Part shown: in pieces, positions 34,601 through 46,757 of the stretch
Numbering within the stretch: position 1 is the stretch's first letter
Layout: each line of letters starts with the position of its first letter
DNA from: Prosopocoilus inquinatus
Taxonomy: Eukaryota; Arthropoda; Insecta; Coleoptera; Lucanidae
NCBI GenBank assembly: GCA_036172665.1
Contig: CM069876.1
Location: forward strand, 3,410,001-3,474,000
DNA length: 64,000 nucleotides
Direction: 5' to 3'
Translations under genes and position numbers: made by a program
The notes under the pieces: model-generated
What the model was told of the DNA's origin: nothing
Databases searched by the model: none
What the model saw: only the letters and a program-made list of their open reading frames with translations

Positions 34601-35796
34601 ACGTTTAAATCTCCAAAATATTTGCGAATTCGGCTTCTGTACCGTTTGTTAATAGCCTCATTGAATTTCTAACAGATTTAATTACATCGCGTTTCAGTTC
34701 TGAAGCATTAATGCGTTCCACGTCGCACAGAACTGCATTAAATATTCACACTACATCAAGGGATGCCGTGACTGACTTGCTGCGTTGTTATAGCATTTCC
34801 ATGATATTTGAAATTTGAAATATATTGGCGTGTTCGAAATCAATATAACAGTTTCATAATGAACCATTAGCGCCGCGTTTATAATAATAAGTCATGTAAT
34901 ATTAATGTCATGCGTGTTTCAATGAAATCAATTCAATTTACAGTAATTTAACAACTTCGACTTTTGCACAGTTATATTCTGTCTAATTGAGCCGTTGCTA
35001 AAGTGAAATTGCTGTTAAGAAGCAAAACAATTTTTTCGACTGCGGTATATTCGTGGTATATTGATTAGTTTATTAGGCATGCAACTTGAATTTTTAATGA
35101 TTTTCTACGTCTAAAGTGCGCTTTTTGTTTGTTGATTTTAACGTTATAAGTTTGCCAAGGGCAACAACGTTAGCTTGTATTTATTAAACATTAATTCAAA
35201 ACTGATTTTGATAATATTATTTGACACAAAGCAATACTTTATATTATTCTCATGAAATGAGTATGTTTCTTTTTTAAGTGAAAAAAAAATCTATTCATGC
35301 CTCTAGCTAAACAGTTTTGTTTCTGAAAACAAAAGCAAATGTTTTATCTGAACAACAAAAATAAAGCAAGCAAAACGTATTAAGTTCAAATAAAATTAAA
35401 TTTGAACGTTCCCTAGGTAGGGTGAACTCAGGGGCATATCATTTTGATAGTACAATAAAGAAGAAGTTTCATAAGACGTAATTTTAGCGCACCCGTCCAG
35501 TTTTAGAAAACGAGTCGAAGACGAGTTTTCTAAATGCACAAGTGCGCCAAAAATAAAGTACACAAATTCTTTATTTTAAGGCGAGAAATATAATATGTAC
35601 ATAAGGGAAAATTCTAATACTTTCAACCTAGAATAATACTAATAATATTGGAACAAACCATGTAAACATTAAAAAAGCGTTTGAACATATTAAAAAAATA
35701 CTCTGGTGGTTAACAATTTAAGCTTAAGATATTATTACGGTTTCAGTTATGTCTTCACATACATTATTGACATCTTCTTCGCTACTTTCATTTTCA
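34601..35796. other. intronic A+T-rich stretch, nothing recognised
   Basis: No repeat boundary or coding motif was identified. Confidence 0.4.
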
Positions 35797-36873
35797 TCAC
35801 ACTCTACACTCATTTTGTAACAACCTGCTTGTAATAACATGTTTGCAGAGTAGTTCATTGACATTCTTCACTTTTATAGGGTTTACCTTCGCTGTGTTAA
35901 GCTCCAGCCGCTTTGGGTTGCTGGATGAAATTTGTTTCCCTTTTTTACAAACATCTTGGGAATTGTTGACATCGATTCGGTAATCCGGCTCTCCGTGAAC
36001 TAAAATGCTTCTACTTATCGTCCTACTGAACACTATACCCTTGCAAGCATTTAACTTATAATGAAAAGATGATGTAGGTTTTAATACCTGTTTGAGCTCA
36101 TCTTTCCGATCTAATACCATCCAATCACGACCAAGCTTTTTTACAGTTCCAACGGCCTCAAAACCATCGTAATACTCATTTATGTCTATGATTGTGTCTT
36201 TTTTCTTAACAGTCTTTTCGATGATTCCAAATACTCTGTCTGGTGGTAGAATGAATGACCCGTAACGGGGAATATTAGCCGAACCTTATTAATATATGCA
36301 GGTGCTTTCGATAACCATTTGGCACACATGCCAATCATTGTACTATTGTTATTTTATCCAGCACAACCATCGCACATAGTTTCAGGAATTTCTATTTTCT
36401 TCAATGTATCATATACTGCAGAAGCGATTTCATTAGACCCTTTATAACTTTCGGATTGTAGCCGTGTGTGAATGCAAACGTTGTCTCTTGTTAATTTGAA
36501 TAGAGTGACCCACAATGACAGCAAAGTTATGCAAATACAGTTGAACTTGTACCCTTTTGAACAACATGCGATGTGGCTATTTTTTCTAAGTCTATTAGAA
36601 CCTTCATTCCTAACACGTTTAATGTGTGATGTGGATGATCTGCCATAGTCGGTAAAGTACACTGATATCGTTTTGATTTATGTTTGCAACGAGGATATTC
36701 CGGTAATTCACACGCAGAGTATCTAAAAATTGACTCTGTAAGCAACCGATGTCAGCAAACCTCAATCTCCTAGAGACATTCTTTTTCCACTGTATTGGAT
36801 CTTGTTTTCTCTTCCTGGAAGCACCTAAAGAAGTTTCTTGACCTTCCGTTACTAAATTATAACAATTCACCAC
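35797..36873 (-). pseudogene. multicopy insect gene remnant (GSNE...DGCAG family, possibly DUF7869)
   Basis: Reading the minus strand from 36873, SRKRKQDPIQWKKNVSRRLR is the basic N-terminal block. Then come KGSNEIASAVYDTLK and CDGCAG (usually followed by QN, here a stop), KWLSKAPAYINKVRL, ILPPDRVFGIIEK in a shifted frame, and a 107-codon frame (35797-36120) with KPTSSFHYKLNACKG, ILVHGEPDYRIDV and NTAKVNPIKVKNVNELL. I recognise this order from a large insect family that spreads like a mobile element and may correspond to the Pfam entry DUF7869. At least three frame changes and one stop show it is not functional. The biochemical role of the family is unknown to me. Confidence 0.7.
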
Positions 36874-36929
36874 TAGTTTTCTTTGAAAATAAACAACGTA
36901 CTTCTCTTACAACTTTTTAGGTTATATTG

Positions 36930-37295
36930 ATGGTCATTGAGATCATTCGCGTTCATTAGAGTTGGTTCTCTCGATTGAATGGTCATTCATACACAAATGA
37001 GTCATTTGTGTATCGAGGACTCATCATTCAATCGACAGAGCCAGCTCTGGTGAACACAAATGATCATTTACTCAGAGCTGGCCCTCGTGCATGATGATGA
37101 ATGATTATTCACTCGAAGGAGCCTGCTGTTGCTCTCGTAATGGGGAATGATCATTCATCCAAAAAAGCCAGCTCTCGTAAACGACTAACGATGAGTCTTA
37201 TGGGGAATGACCTCACCGGGGAAGTGAACGATCGTTCATGAACGTCCATTCATGAACCTTTCCGGGGAATGATGAATGACCTTAGCAAAACGAAT
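36930..37295. repeat. dense array of TCATTC/GAATGA palindromes
   Basis: Within 365 bp the words TCATTC, GAATGA and ATGATCATT recur many times in both orientations. One hairpin pairs TCTCGATTGAATGGTCATTC...ACACAAATGA with TCATTTGTGT...CATTCAATCGACAGAG (36967-37050). It adjoins the 5' side of the minus-strand gene remnant and may be that element's subterminal repeat region. Confidence 0.65.
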
Positions 37296-37615
37296 GGTTT
37301 TTTCCATCACTATTACGCACAGCATGGATTTAGATGGTTTTGGAAATAACATAAATTGCATTTAGGGACTTTTGGAAATTCGGTCAAACTATAGCTTTCA
37401 ATTTAAATGCTTTTTAGTGGTGTTTGGAAGTAACGCTGTAGATTATCTTAAAGCTCGTTAATTATACTACTAGATGGCACACACAGTCGGATTTCTGGAA
37501 AAAGTGGATTTAAGGGTTTTTGAAAACAGTCGACGGACAGTCAATTTAAAGGTTCTGTTTTTAATTAAATATTTTATGAGTTTATAAAGTGTTTTAGTTA
37601 TTTTAAAGCTTGAAG

Positions 37616-37745
37616 CAAATCAGCTCAGATTGTAGAGCATCATCTGTATAGTGCTATTTCAGCCCTAATTGGGACTCATCAACAGAAGAATAACTCAAGA
37701 GACTCCACCGCAATCCGAGAAACTCGCCCGATTTTAAAATGGGTA
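37616..37745 (-). repeat. ~120-bp dispersed hammerhead-like repeat, copy 6
   Basis: On the + strand it contains AAATCAGCTCAGATTG, TGCTATTTCAGCCCTAATTG and CATCAACAGAAGAATAACTC. The minus-strand core is TTGATGA...GAAAT, one base from the consensus at the first core position. Confidence 0.65.
37642..37687 (-). ncRNA. degraded hammerhead-like core
   Basis: Stem II GTCCC/GGGCT-type pairing and GAAA are kept. Stem I TTCTG/CAGAT is partly kept. Core C3 is replaced by T (TTGATGA) and stem III is weakened. Probably inactive. Confidence 0.35.
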
Positions 37746-40599
37746 CTCATTTGATTCTATTAAATAAAAAAAATCACTTACATAGTTGAAATAATAAATA
37801 ATAAGTGTCGAAACTATATAAATTTGTTAAAGTTGCTCTAGGAAAAAAAAGTTATTTTAGTTATAAGTAAATATTAAACAATGACATTTCATGAATTATT
37901 TTTATAGTTCTACACGACACGCTGTTGTGATAGTTGTCAGCAAATATTTTTAGACGTTTTCAGTTTGGCAATCCAAGTAACGAGCGTATCTCCGACGATG
38001 TTGACACGTACTGTTTATAAAATACGACGTTTTATATTTATTTACTTAGTACAATTAATTCGAATATGTAAATTATTTCTGGCGTACTGATAACTGCTAA
38101 GGTCGTGTCCTTGCAATTAAAACACATGTCGCCTTTTTTTTCTTGAATTTGAATTGTAAATTCGCAGCTATCATTTCAAACAATTACTTGCGCCCGACGC
38201 CTTCACACTGTACTGGAATAAAATAGCTTTCGAAACGTGTGTTAGTAATGTGTAATGTGTAACAAACAGTAAAACCAATTTGCTTATCTACTAGAAGGTG
38301 TGAGTACCATTGTAAAGTCAAATCGGTTACATGAACATGGCTTTGCTCTTTTGTGCCAGGAAAAACATGATTTGTGTTTCAGGGCAATTCTCAAGTCTGG
38401 ACGAAAGAAATTGGTTAAAAAGGTTGCCTTGACTGTATTGTTTGTTTTCGTGGAAATTTATTATTAAGTGATTCGATTTGATAACTACATGGTCACGTTC
38501 CACCAAAGCTTTTGAAAAACTTATTTTATTATTTCGTAGATACTTGAATAGGTCAGAGAGGCAGAGATTTTATGGACGAGTTTGGTACAAATATTTTGAT
38601 ACAGATAAGCACATCAATGCGAACCGCAATTTAATAGCCGAATAATCTTGGAAACGTCTTATCTATACTACCGATTCTTACACTGTTATGATTTATAGAC
38701 ATAAGCTGTGTTCGTTAATGGTGGTGGAACACTGTCGTCATCACAGTTAATATTCGGTTGTCGTTAGACATTTAAAATTCATTACTCTAGAACACGGCAA
38801 TCCAGGGCATATCTAATCACCGACATTGTTTCAGACCTCTTGGTAATTATGTCTGGCGATGTAGGAAATTTCTGCAACACCGGCATGGCATGGCAATTCT
38901 GTGAAATTCCAACGCAATTTATTTAGGGACAGAAGTGATAAGAATTAATCATTTTGGACTTGTCTTCAGAAATTTGATCTACATATATTATGCCCACCAG
39001 AGAAATTTGGGACAGCTCTTTGCCTGCACTTTTGGGTTGTTTTATTAGTTTGAATGCAGCTTTAAGACAATCATCTTGTTTCTATGTTAATGTAAAAGCA
39101 CTTCGTTATATTTAGAATAGGACATATTACGTGTCCCATTTTCTTTTTGGCGGGCATAGTACATTTACAAATTAAAAAAAAATCTTTGTATTTCATTTAG
39201 AGAATTTGAGAAATCATATCGTCAAATTTACTTATTAAATTCGACCCTTCCGTACGCATATCGAGATACACTTCAAGTTTTACGTCGTGCCATCTTTCCT
39301 TGGATCATTTTGGCGTAATTAAACATTGTAAATGTAGATAGCTGTATCTGACAAGTAGTATCTAAACTTGATAACTGTAATTAAACAACTAACAATATGT
39401 GTAACAGCCCAATCATCCAAGCGCCATTGCTTCACCAAGTACTTCAAAGATAAGATTATAATAATCCTATAACGAAAAAATGAAAGGTGCAACATTAATT
39501 ATATAATCCATAATAATAATTCCGTAATTCATAATTTTAACATAAATAATGATTTTATTATTGGATAATTGTTTTCAATTTTATTTAATAGAACTGTAGG
39601 TATTATTTCACCAAAAAATATAATTTATTACTCGATGGGCGTCTCGGCTTTTCAACCAAATCACTGATGATGGTGCTTTGACTATTGATATTGTTTTCTT
39701 TTTAAAATTTTAGGTCTGAAATGCTGTGAATGCTTTTGTTTGTATACATTGTAAATGAACCTCGCACTACTCACAGCCCACTATACGCTGAATAAAAAAA
39801 AGCACTCCTTATATTGACAATTTCGAACCTTATATGAATGTAAAATGACCAGAAATACATCTCCATGAAATTGCTCGTCTTTAACAAACAAGCGGCTCTA
39901 CAGAAAAGTATGTTTAACAAGTTTGATTTTTCTTTAAACACAAATTCATTTGGTTGGATTTAAATTAATTTTTGTGGCATTTTTAAACAAGGAATAGCTT
40001 TATAGGAACGCTGAGTCATACAGGAAAATGTCAAGACTTAATGAAAATACTCCTACAGATTACAATCCGTAGCTATTCCGTTAAAAATCCTTCATAAATC
40101 ATTAACACCTAGCAACATGAGTATAATGTCTTCTAAAAACATGCACTGTGTCTACGTATTGAGTTCATTGCAGGAAGAGCTTCTATTTTGAATTTTGGAA
40201 AGAAAGTCGTTCTTTATTTAAAAAAATTTGCTTGTTTTAAAATCCCCAAAAACATCATACATGATAAATCCAGGTTGATTGCTGAAAAAAATTAAAATTT
40301 CTCTTTTGACTTTTCCAAAATATGGTAGCATCCAACGTTTTTCCAAGTAAAATCACATCAGTTCGTATTGCCTACACCATGACCATAACCAAAAAGTTAC
40401 GGAAAATAAACGAAATTAGGAGATTTTGGATTTTGTAAAATTTTAACCAAGTTGGCCATGACAAGTACTATTTGAAAATGGATTCATAATGAGCTCCTTT
40501 TAGCCAATTTAGCCATTTCTGTATCTCTTCAAATACAAAAGTTACCCATGTTGTCCCTACGAAATCCGGGCACACTGTATATCAGCGCTAAATGCCAGA
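37746..40599. other. intronic stretch, nothing recognised
   Basis: Nearly 3 kb without a recognisable repeat end or coding motif. It may hold regulatory DNA. No specific element is supported. Confidence 0.4.
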
Positions 40600-41530
40600 T
40601 CGATCCATGCCTTCTGTTTGGTCGTTTGGTCCTTTCGTCTACAGGGTATACTCAATAGCTTTCACTGTCTTGCTTCACTTTTCCCTATCTCCGACTCTCT
40701 CTTACCATCTTTTGAATCCAGCATCCAGCATTTTCCAAAGCCATCTTCACTGCATTCAGCCTTTTTCTTCGGACGCCTTTTTTTCTTTTTACCTCCCTTA
40801 CCACTTTGTAGTACTTTCCTTGGAATTGTTATTGGCTCCATTCATAACACATGCCCTAGCCACCTCACCCTTTGTGCTCTGATAACTTGTATTATAATAG
40901 GTTTATTAAATATGTGACTAACTTCTTTGTTGGCTCTTCTCCTCCAATTTCCTCTTCCGTCCTCGACTCTTCCGTATATCCCCCGTCGCACTTTCCTTTC
41001 CCAAACCTCTAACTTTTTGTACTCTTGTTTAATGAATACCCATAGTTCAAAGCAGTACATTACTACTGGACGGATTACCGTTGTATAACTTCGTAGTTTA
41101 GCTGCTACGGATATGTATTTAGATTTCAACATTTCTTTTAATGCTCCAGCGGTTTTACTTCCTTTTCCAATTCTCTTGTCAATTTCGTGATGTTCTTCGT
41201 TTTTATTTGTGTTTGTTACCCCTAGATATTCAAATTGAGTTACTTCTTCAAAACAATATTCCTCTCCGTCGCTCGCCTGGACCTTCAAATTATATGCTTC
41301 CGTCATATTTTAACTCCTCTTTTCTCTCTTAGGTAGTTCCTGTTTCATTTTTATCATAACAAGAAAATGATTCGCATTAACATTTGCTCCACAGTAGCTT
41401 CTAACGTCCTTCACTATTCTTGCATGCTTGGCCTTGGACATGATCCATTGGATTTTGAGTTTTTGCATCGGGTGAAATCCATCTAACTTTATGTATTTAC
41501 TTGTGATCAAATTGGGTGCTCAAATTCGCA
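40600..41530 (-). pseudogene. RTE-like LINE remnant with internal deletion
   Basis: The minus strand first codes an endonuclease C-terminus (41310-41510: KHARIVKDVRSYCGANVNAN then HFLVMIKMKQELP; normally VKDVRS-RGA-DSDHYLV). After one stop and a shift it codes the far C-terminal end of the reverse-transcriptase protein (40842-41306): EVTQFEYLGVTNT, KLRSYTTVIRPVVMYCFELW, YGRVEDGRGNWRRRAN and RVRWLGHVL, with residual similarity to about 40600. The whole reverse-transcriptase core, including the YADD box, is missing between the two. This type is often mis-annotated in insects as 'craniofacial development protein 2-like'. It is antisense to mirror. Confidence 0.88.
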
Positions 41531-42660
41531 GTTTATCGTAATTAAAACAAAACACAAAAACAAACAAAAATCATTCTATATGTTGTCTTTCTAGTGCTAC
41601 ACATTTGGCCACATCTATACCTGTTACTTATTAATCGCAATGAAGACATTTGAGGCTTCTATTAACATTACAAACACCTTTTTCCAGTAATATTTTATTT
41701 TCCTGTTAAATAAAAGGGACTTTACGCTTGGTCTAATTTTCTAACCACCCTGTACGTTATTTCGAAATTTTAGTAGTGGCTGAGAATTTGCTAGAAGAAG
41801 CAAAACGTTTCGTGAATAATGACTCTTCTTCCTAAAGGGCGAAATAAGAAAATTATACTTAAGTCTGTTCCTGAACACATTGTATGCAGATATTTATTAA
41901 GCCTGCTAATTATTCAATTTGTTGTTACACAGATGCCGGATCGGAAATAGCCAAAAAATATTAGGCTTAATCCAATATTTATTTTTTTCAAATTAAACCC
42001 TTATATTGTTTCCAATACGTTTAGGAGCATCATTGGTTCTTATATTTATACGTTTTTTATTGAACCCATTTATTTACTACATATTATACATTTAAAACGT
42101 TTAAATTTGAAAACAAATAAATATCGGATTAGAACTATTGGTTTGTTTCGTCTTATATTTGTATGTAATATACATACGCTTCCTGCCCGTCACCCTGTAC
42201 GTTTATTAGAACCTTTTCGACATATTGAGTTCTTGCAACACACTTTTAGAGTTCTGCTGAAAACTAAAACAAACATCAAAAGTAATAATTTCCCTATCTT
42301 ACTGTCCTTCATTATTACCCATTAGTATTGAGCAAGACATGTATATATTTCATCTTTCTTATCCATCTTCCCTAGAACTGTGTGGAATAGTCGTACCATG
42401 ATGTACACTTACAGACAAAAAATTGACCCATCAAGTCCGATTTCTTCAGATTCTGATAAATTTATCTCCCAGGTATTATCCTTGGACACCATTGTATCGA
42501 TGATAGTTTCCGACGATATTACTTGGCAGATAATTTTTTCAAGAGGTGAGAAAAGAGACAATTTGATTATGTTTACACAGTGCCTTAAAGTTTGAAGGTT
42601 ATAATAAATGTCATGTGTATTAGCCCGAAAGCTAATGGACTTTTTTGATAAACAGTTTTA
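41531..42660. other. intronic stretch, nothing recognised
   Basis: CACCCTGTACG phrases at 41747 and 42191 are single ends of common repeats. The 72-codon + frame at 42107-42325 lacks family resemblance. Confidence 0.4.
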
Positions 42661-42962
42661 TACCGGTTGAAGTTTTCTCTGAAGATGTTAGGTGCACATC
42701 TAAATACGAAACCGTCGTTCTGTCTGGGCAAATCCGTGCGTCAGTGTACCCATTAAAAAGTTGTATAAAATTGCTATAAATTTAGTAAAAGAGAAGTATA
42801 CCTCTTCAAATTTTTGATACATTACCTTTAACACCTTTTTAAGCGATATACAAAATTGACAGACTTGAATCTTTTTTTAGGTACATTGCACAATTTTCTG
42901 TGAAGGTATTTGGTGTAAATCCATGCGTCAGGATTTGCACCAAATATCTTCACAGAAAATTT
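42661..42962. repeat. Penelope-terminus-like repeat with hairpin
   Basis: TTTCTCTGAAGATGTTAGG...CGAAACCGTCGTT at 42673-42718 and a perfect-looking hairpin at 42893-42960 (ATTTTCTGTGAAGGTATTTG mirrored by CAAATATCTTCACAGAAAAT) share the phrase AAATCC.TGCGTCAG. They are therefore parts of one repeat family. Confidence 0.6.
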
Positions 42963-44185
42963 CAATCGATATAAAATTCTCTAGCTCTCGGGTTATATTG
43001 GGAGTTATAATAGCAATGTGGTACAGTATGACAGCTCTAATAATTTTACTCTGACAGGTCCAAAATCAATTTACAATACAAAGAAAGAACGAGGTAGTTT
43101 TCTCTTGTACGCAAGTGTACAGTGTTAAAAATTCTTCAAATTATTCCTACTATACTCATATTAAAATAACTTATGTTTTCAGAAAGAGCATTTTGTTTAA
43201 TCTTTCATTAAAGGATACGTATACATTTTATATCTTTTGATATTTGTCCAAATAGAACACGTGTTGTCCAAATTCATCAAACTCATCTGACCAAAAGCTT
43301 AACATTTTAACACGTGTAAACACGCCGTACAGCGTTCTCGAAATTAATTATTTGGGCGTGACGTTTTATTGGCTTTGTCTCGCAATGGCGTATTTGGCAC
43401 TGTTTCTCTATTTTAGGAATGCAATAAAAATAGGCCTCTCTCGTCTGGCATTGTTGCAAAGGGTGATTGCTCAAAGTCCACAAAGTTATACAAATAAACC
43501 AGTACTGAACGTAAGCATGTGATGTGGATGAAGAGTCAAACTCATTACTTTCACATAGTAGGAACTGTCAAGTGCATTGTTAGGCCACAAGCACCTCGTG
43601 ATTAATATAATAATCCGTAATGAAGTTATAGAGACACGTTCCAATCCTGATTTATGACAAAACACATTTCATTCTGTATAATCTTCAGGCGTGTTTATAT
43701 ACAAGAACTCCTCTCTCGCGGTTAATCCCTGGAGCCAACATCTACAATGACCGCATTCATATTCATAAAGCGCGCCGGACACATAATTAAATTTTAACTG
43801 TCATGTTAACTAAATTATTCCGTTTAGCTCACACACACGGTCTTGGACTTATTCAAGTGACTTTAATTATGACTTTTATGGAGGCCCTGTTCCCCTGGAA
43901 AATTTATTTAGCACAGTTACTGCTCATTTCCTAGTTACTTGCGTAGTTTTATTTTCCCACTTTACTCTGAAGAAATGCTTAAATTTATTACAAGAAATTG
44001 TTTGACGGGAAATAGTCTACTCCTGTCCATTTTTTCTACTTCTATTTCAACTTAGAGGGAAAAATTTGACTACTAGAACAAATTCTGATTCATAAGTTCA
44101 AGACTTATATATTGAGGATACCACTTATGAAATAAAATTACTTTTGAATCTGAGTCTTTTAAAATACCCCTAAAATTTAAATGTA
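42963..44185. other. intronic stretch with a candidate enhancer at 43690-43925
   Basis: The 43690-43925 segment is GC-richer, apparently unique, and rich in homeodomain-type sites: TTAATCC at 43722, ATAATTAAAT at 43783, ATTCAAGTGA at 43852, TTAATTATG at 43863 and TTTTATGG at 43873. It looks like developmental regulatory DNA. No conservation data are available to test it. Confidence 0.35.
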
Positions 44186-44353
44186 CAGGATGATTCATGT
44201 TTCAATTACAGTAATGCATACATAGGCAAGTTTGTCAAAAGGATCACTCTGTATATTTGTATATGTTTGAATTCTACTTTATCAATTGAGTTTGAATGAT
44301 AAAGGTATTGATTTAAAAGAGACTTAATGAAAACGTAAAACTGAGGAACATTA

Positions 44354-44700
44354 GGGGTGGGTGTCACAAAAGATTTAAGGCAGGATTAAATTTAAGCCCA
44401 GCTTAGAATGTAATCACACAATAAGCTGAACGTCATCCTGTCCATAACATTCTAACTTAGGATTACATTTAATCCTTGCTTACCTGTTTTAAGCAAGTCA
44501 GCCTAACATTTGAAAACTAAAAATGTTTTTCTACAGATTATGTTGTTGTTTTCTGCACGTCATAAAGGCTGAGTTGCACAAAACATTTAAACCAGGATTA
44601 AATTAAACTCGAAGTTAGATTGTGATGGACAGAATGAGGTACAGATGTTGTGTTTCACAATCTAATTCAATCCAGGTCTAAATCTTTTATGAAATCCACC
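44354..44700. mobile_element. nested MITE with AAAGATTTAA inverted ends
   Basis: GGGTGGGTGTCACAAAAGATT at the left is inverted as TCTTTTATGAAATCCACC at the right. The arms both carry degenerate AGGATTAAAT / TAATCC blocks and AGAATGTAATCACA/TGTGTTTCACAATCT. Two half-units can be seen, 44354-44482 and 44571-44700. Confidence 0.65.
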
Positions 44701-44742
44701 TAAAGAGTGTCACATTTTAACTCAGACTTAAATATTTATAAT

Positions 44743-44868
44743 TGAAGTTAGTTCTTGCCCGATGAAAATTGTAAAGCTGACGAAGCTATAAATCTATAGC
44801 GAAACGTTGAGTGTTTTCCCTTCATTTTCTGTCCGGTTTGAGATTAAAAAAACTTTGTACTTAATTAT
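44743..44868 (+). repeat. hammerhead-bearing repeat, related to 34287-34420
   Basis: TTGAAGTTAGTTCTTGCCCG at the left and TCCGGTTTGAGATTAAAAAA at the right match the repeat at 34.3 kb. Unlike that copy, it keeps the central ribozyme-like part. Confidence 0.7.
44777..44815 (+). ncRNA. hammerhead-like core with perfect stem II
   Basis: CTGACGA (fits CUGANGA) is followed by a perfect 6-bp stem GCTATA/TATAGC with loop AATC, then GAAAC and a possible GUU cleavage site after a two-pair stem III. Stem I is weak by eye, so cleavage is uncertain. It is on the mirror sense strand, inside the large intron. Confidence 0.4.
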
Positions 44869-45101
44869 TTATGTTCAAAATATTTTCTGTTGACATCCTG
44901 GCAAAATCCTGGTCCGTAGTAAACCGCCTGCCTAACTTTCTCTAAAATATTTTGTCTTTCTGTGCGTATCTGTCATTTAAATCACAAATAATTAGGTCGT
45001 AACAATCAAGTAGAATTCAAAAGCATACAAATATATCGCTACAGGGCGATCCGTTTAACGAAACTCATCTGTCTGTTAGTGCAAATACATGAATCATCCT
45101 G

Positions 45102-46749
45102 TACATTCAAATTTTACTTAAAGAGACGTACCTATCAGATTAAATTAAATTGAAGTGTTCGAGCTGTTTTCATTTTCTAAAATAAGGTTAAAATTAGTTT
45201 TACCTATTCCGTTAGTGATATCCACAGTATGGATATAAGAAGCCAATTATGTCAGCGTGACATTTAATTGCAACTACTCTTACAAGTTTATTACTGGAAA
45301 CCTTTCCGAAAATACTTAAGAGATGACGCTGGGAAACACAACACGTGATGAAGTTTCTAGAAAATAATAATGGCGAGTTATTGGCAGGTCATGAAAAATG
45401 CATAAGTTATTCGAGTCTTATCAACAAATTGCTAGGTAAACGCAAACGTACAACATTGTTTATTATTCTTAAATGTTTTCGTCTTATCAGTCGCAAGGAA
45501 TTTGCGGTATTATCAGTATTTGAAATTTTCGTTTTGCTATGTGTACGACAAACGCACGAGCTTTTCACCGGAGAAACCAAATCCCATTAGATCTGCTGCA
45601 AAATTTAAATCACGAACCACTCGCAATTCATCATTATTGCACTAGCTGGACCAAAGACAGTCGTAAATAGCTTGTTTACACGTGTCATGTACTGAAAGTT
45701 TGATTGGCGAATAGACAGGCTCCATTTCAAAGCAGTGATTAGCTCAGACGTGTCCTGTTTGCTCGTTAGTTCGTCCTGGAATGCCCCGTGGCAATTATAC
45801 AACTATGTATCCTGTAATTTTCACACAACGAGCTTTGCCATTGGCAAAAGATCGAGTATTAAAATTAAACACTTTTAATTAAGATCTACTGATATTCCTA
45901 AATCATTTTCTGAATTATCCGTGAGTCCTGGATTATGTAGAAAGAAAAAGCAGGAGCAGGATAATAACTAAAAATTAAATAAATTCTTTCGGTATTTTCT
46001 TCGGAATGTTGCATTTTGCGACTAATTTTTTTTCTTCCTTTTTCCCCTAAGCAATCTCACCGTCACGTTCAATTTTCCTTCATAATTACATGTTATTTCC
46101 TCCACAACTTTTTAATTTGTTTACGTTTGTTTGCAACCCGACCGTGAATTAATGTAATTCTGCACTATCTACGGTTTTATTTCGCTTATTAATCACCGTG
46201 TGTAATAATAATAGGGAAATCATAATTTCAGCTTTCTTTCAACAATGGAGGATTAACGATGTGCTATATCAGTTACGTGTGGAGATGGACGTAGTCAAAT
46301 TAGTTCCGTTTAGTTTTTGTTGGCGTTGATAATTGGCCATAAATGGTTCGCACGGAGAAATTTTTGATAGAAACAAGTTGCTTGATTATAATATTAATGG
46401 CTGAAGTAAATTGAGGAAGCCACAAGAATATTTGCATATATTGTTGATTAGGAGAATCACTCATCGTTATGCGTGAAGAAAAATTAATATTTATCAAAAT
46501 TGACGCCATAATTTGCAATAAAACTTAATGCTTTGTTTTACTCAGCAATTTTTACATAATTTTTTTGGTTTCAGAATAAAAAATCGGGTTGAACAAATTT
46601 CTAAGTATAAATATTTACGTATACAGGACCGATTCTGACTTGTCAATAGTCTGCGTGCCAGTGACATTTCTACGCCTCTCACTTGAATTTTGTTACAGAC
46701 AAAGAACAGCAAAAGAATAAAAAAATAATAATTTGATATACGTATGGTT
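45102..46749. other. intronic stretch with a candidate regulatory segment
   Basis: The 46010-46260 part (CAATCTCACCGTCACG, TTAATTTGTTTACGTTTG, AACCCGACCGTGAATTAATG, TCACCGTGTGTAATAAT) is non-repetitive by eye and denser than the surroundings. The forkhead-like TGTTTAC and homeodomain ATTAAT sites are compatible with regulatory DNA. Nothing more is supported. Confidence 0.35.
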
Positions 46750-46757
46750 ATATAATC

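Larger units (their letters stand above)
44186..45101. mobile_element. TA-flanked foldback element with nested repeats
   Basis: TA plus CAGGATGATTCATG at 44184-44199 is inverted at 45089-45103. The arms stay alignable to the phrase GAATTCTACTT / AAGTAGAATTC, about 100 bp in. Inside are a second inverted-repeat element (44354-44700) and a hammerhead-like repeat (44743-44868). Confidence 0.75.

Noticed and set aside
42678..42720. CTGAAGA...CGAAACCGTCGTT considered as an intact hammerhead
   Set aside because: Stem II pairing is ambiguous and no stem I was found; kept only as a Penelope-terminus-like repeat.
43670..43705. CTGAAGATTATACAGAATGAAAT on the minus strand considered as another hammerhead
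   Set aside because: No stem II longer than three pairs and no stem I.
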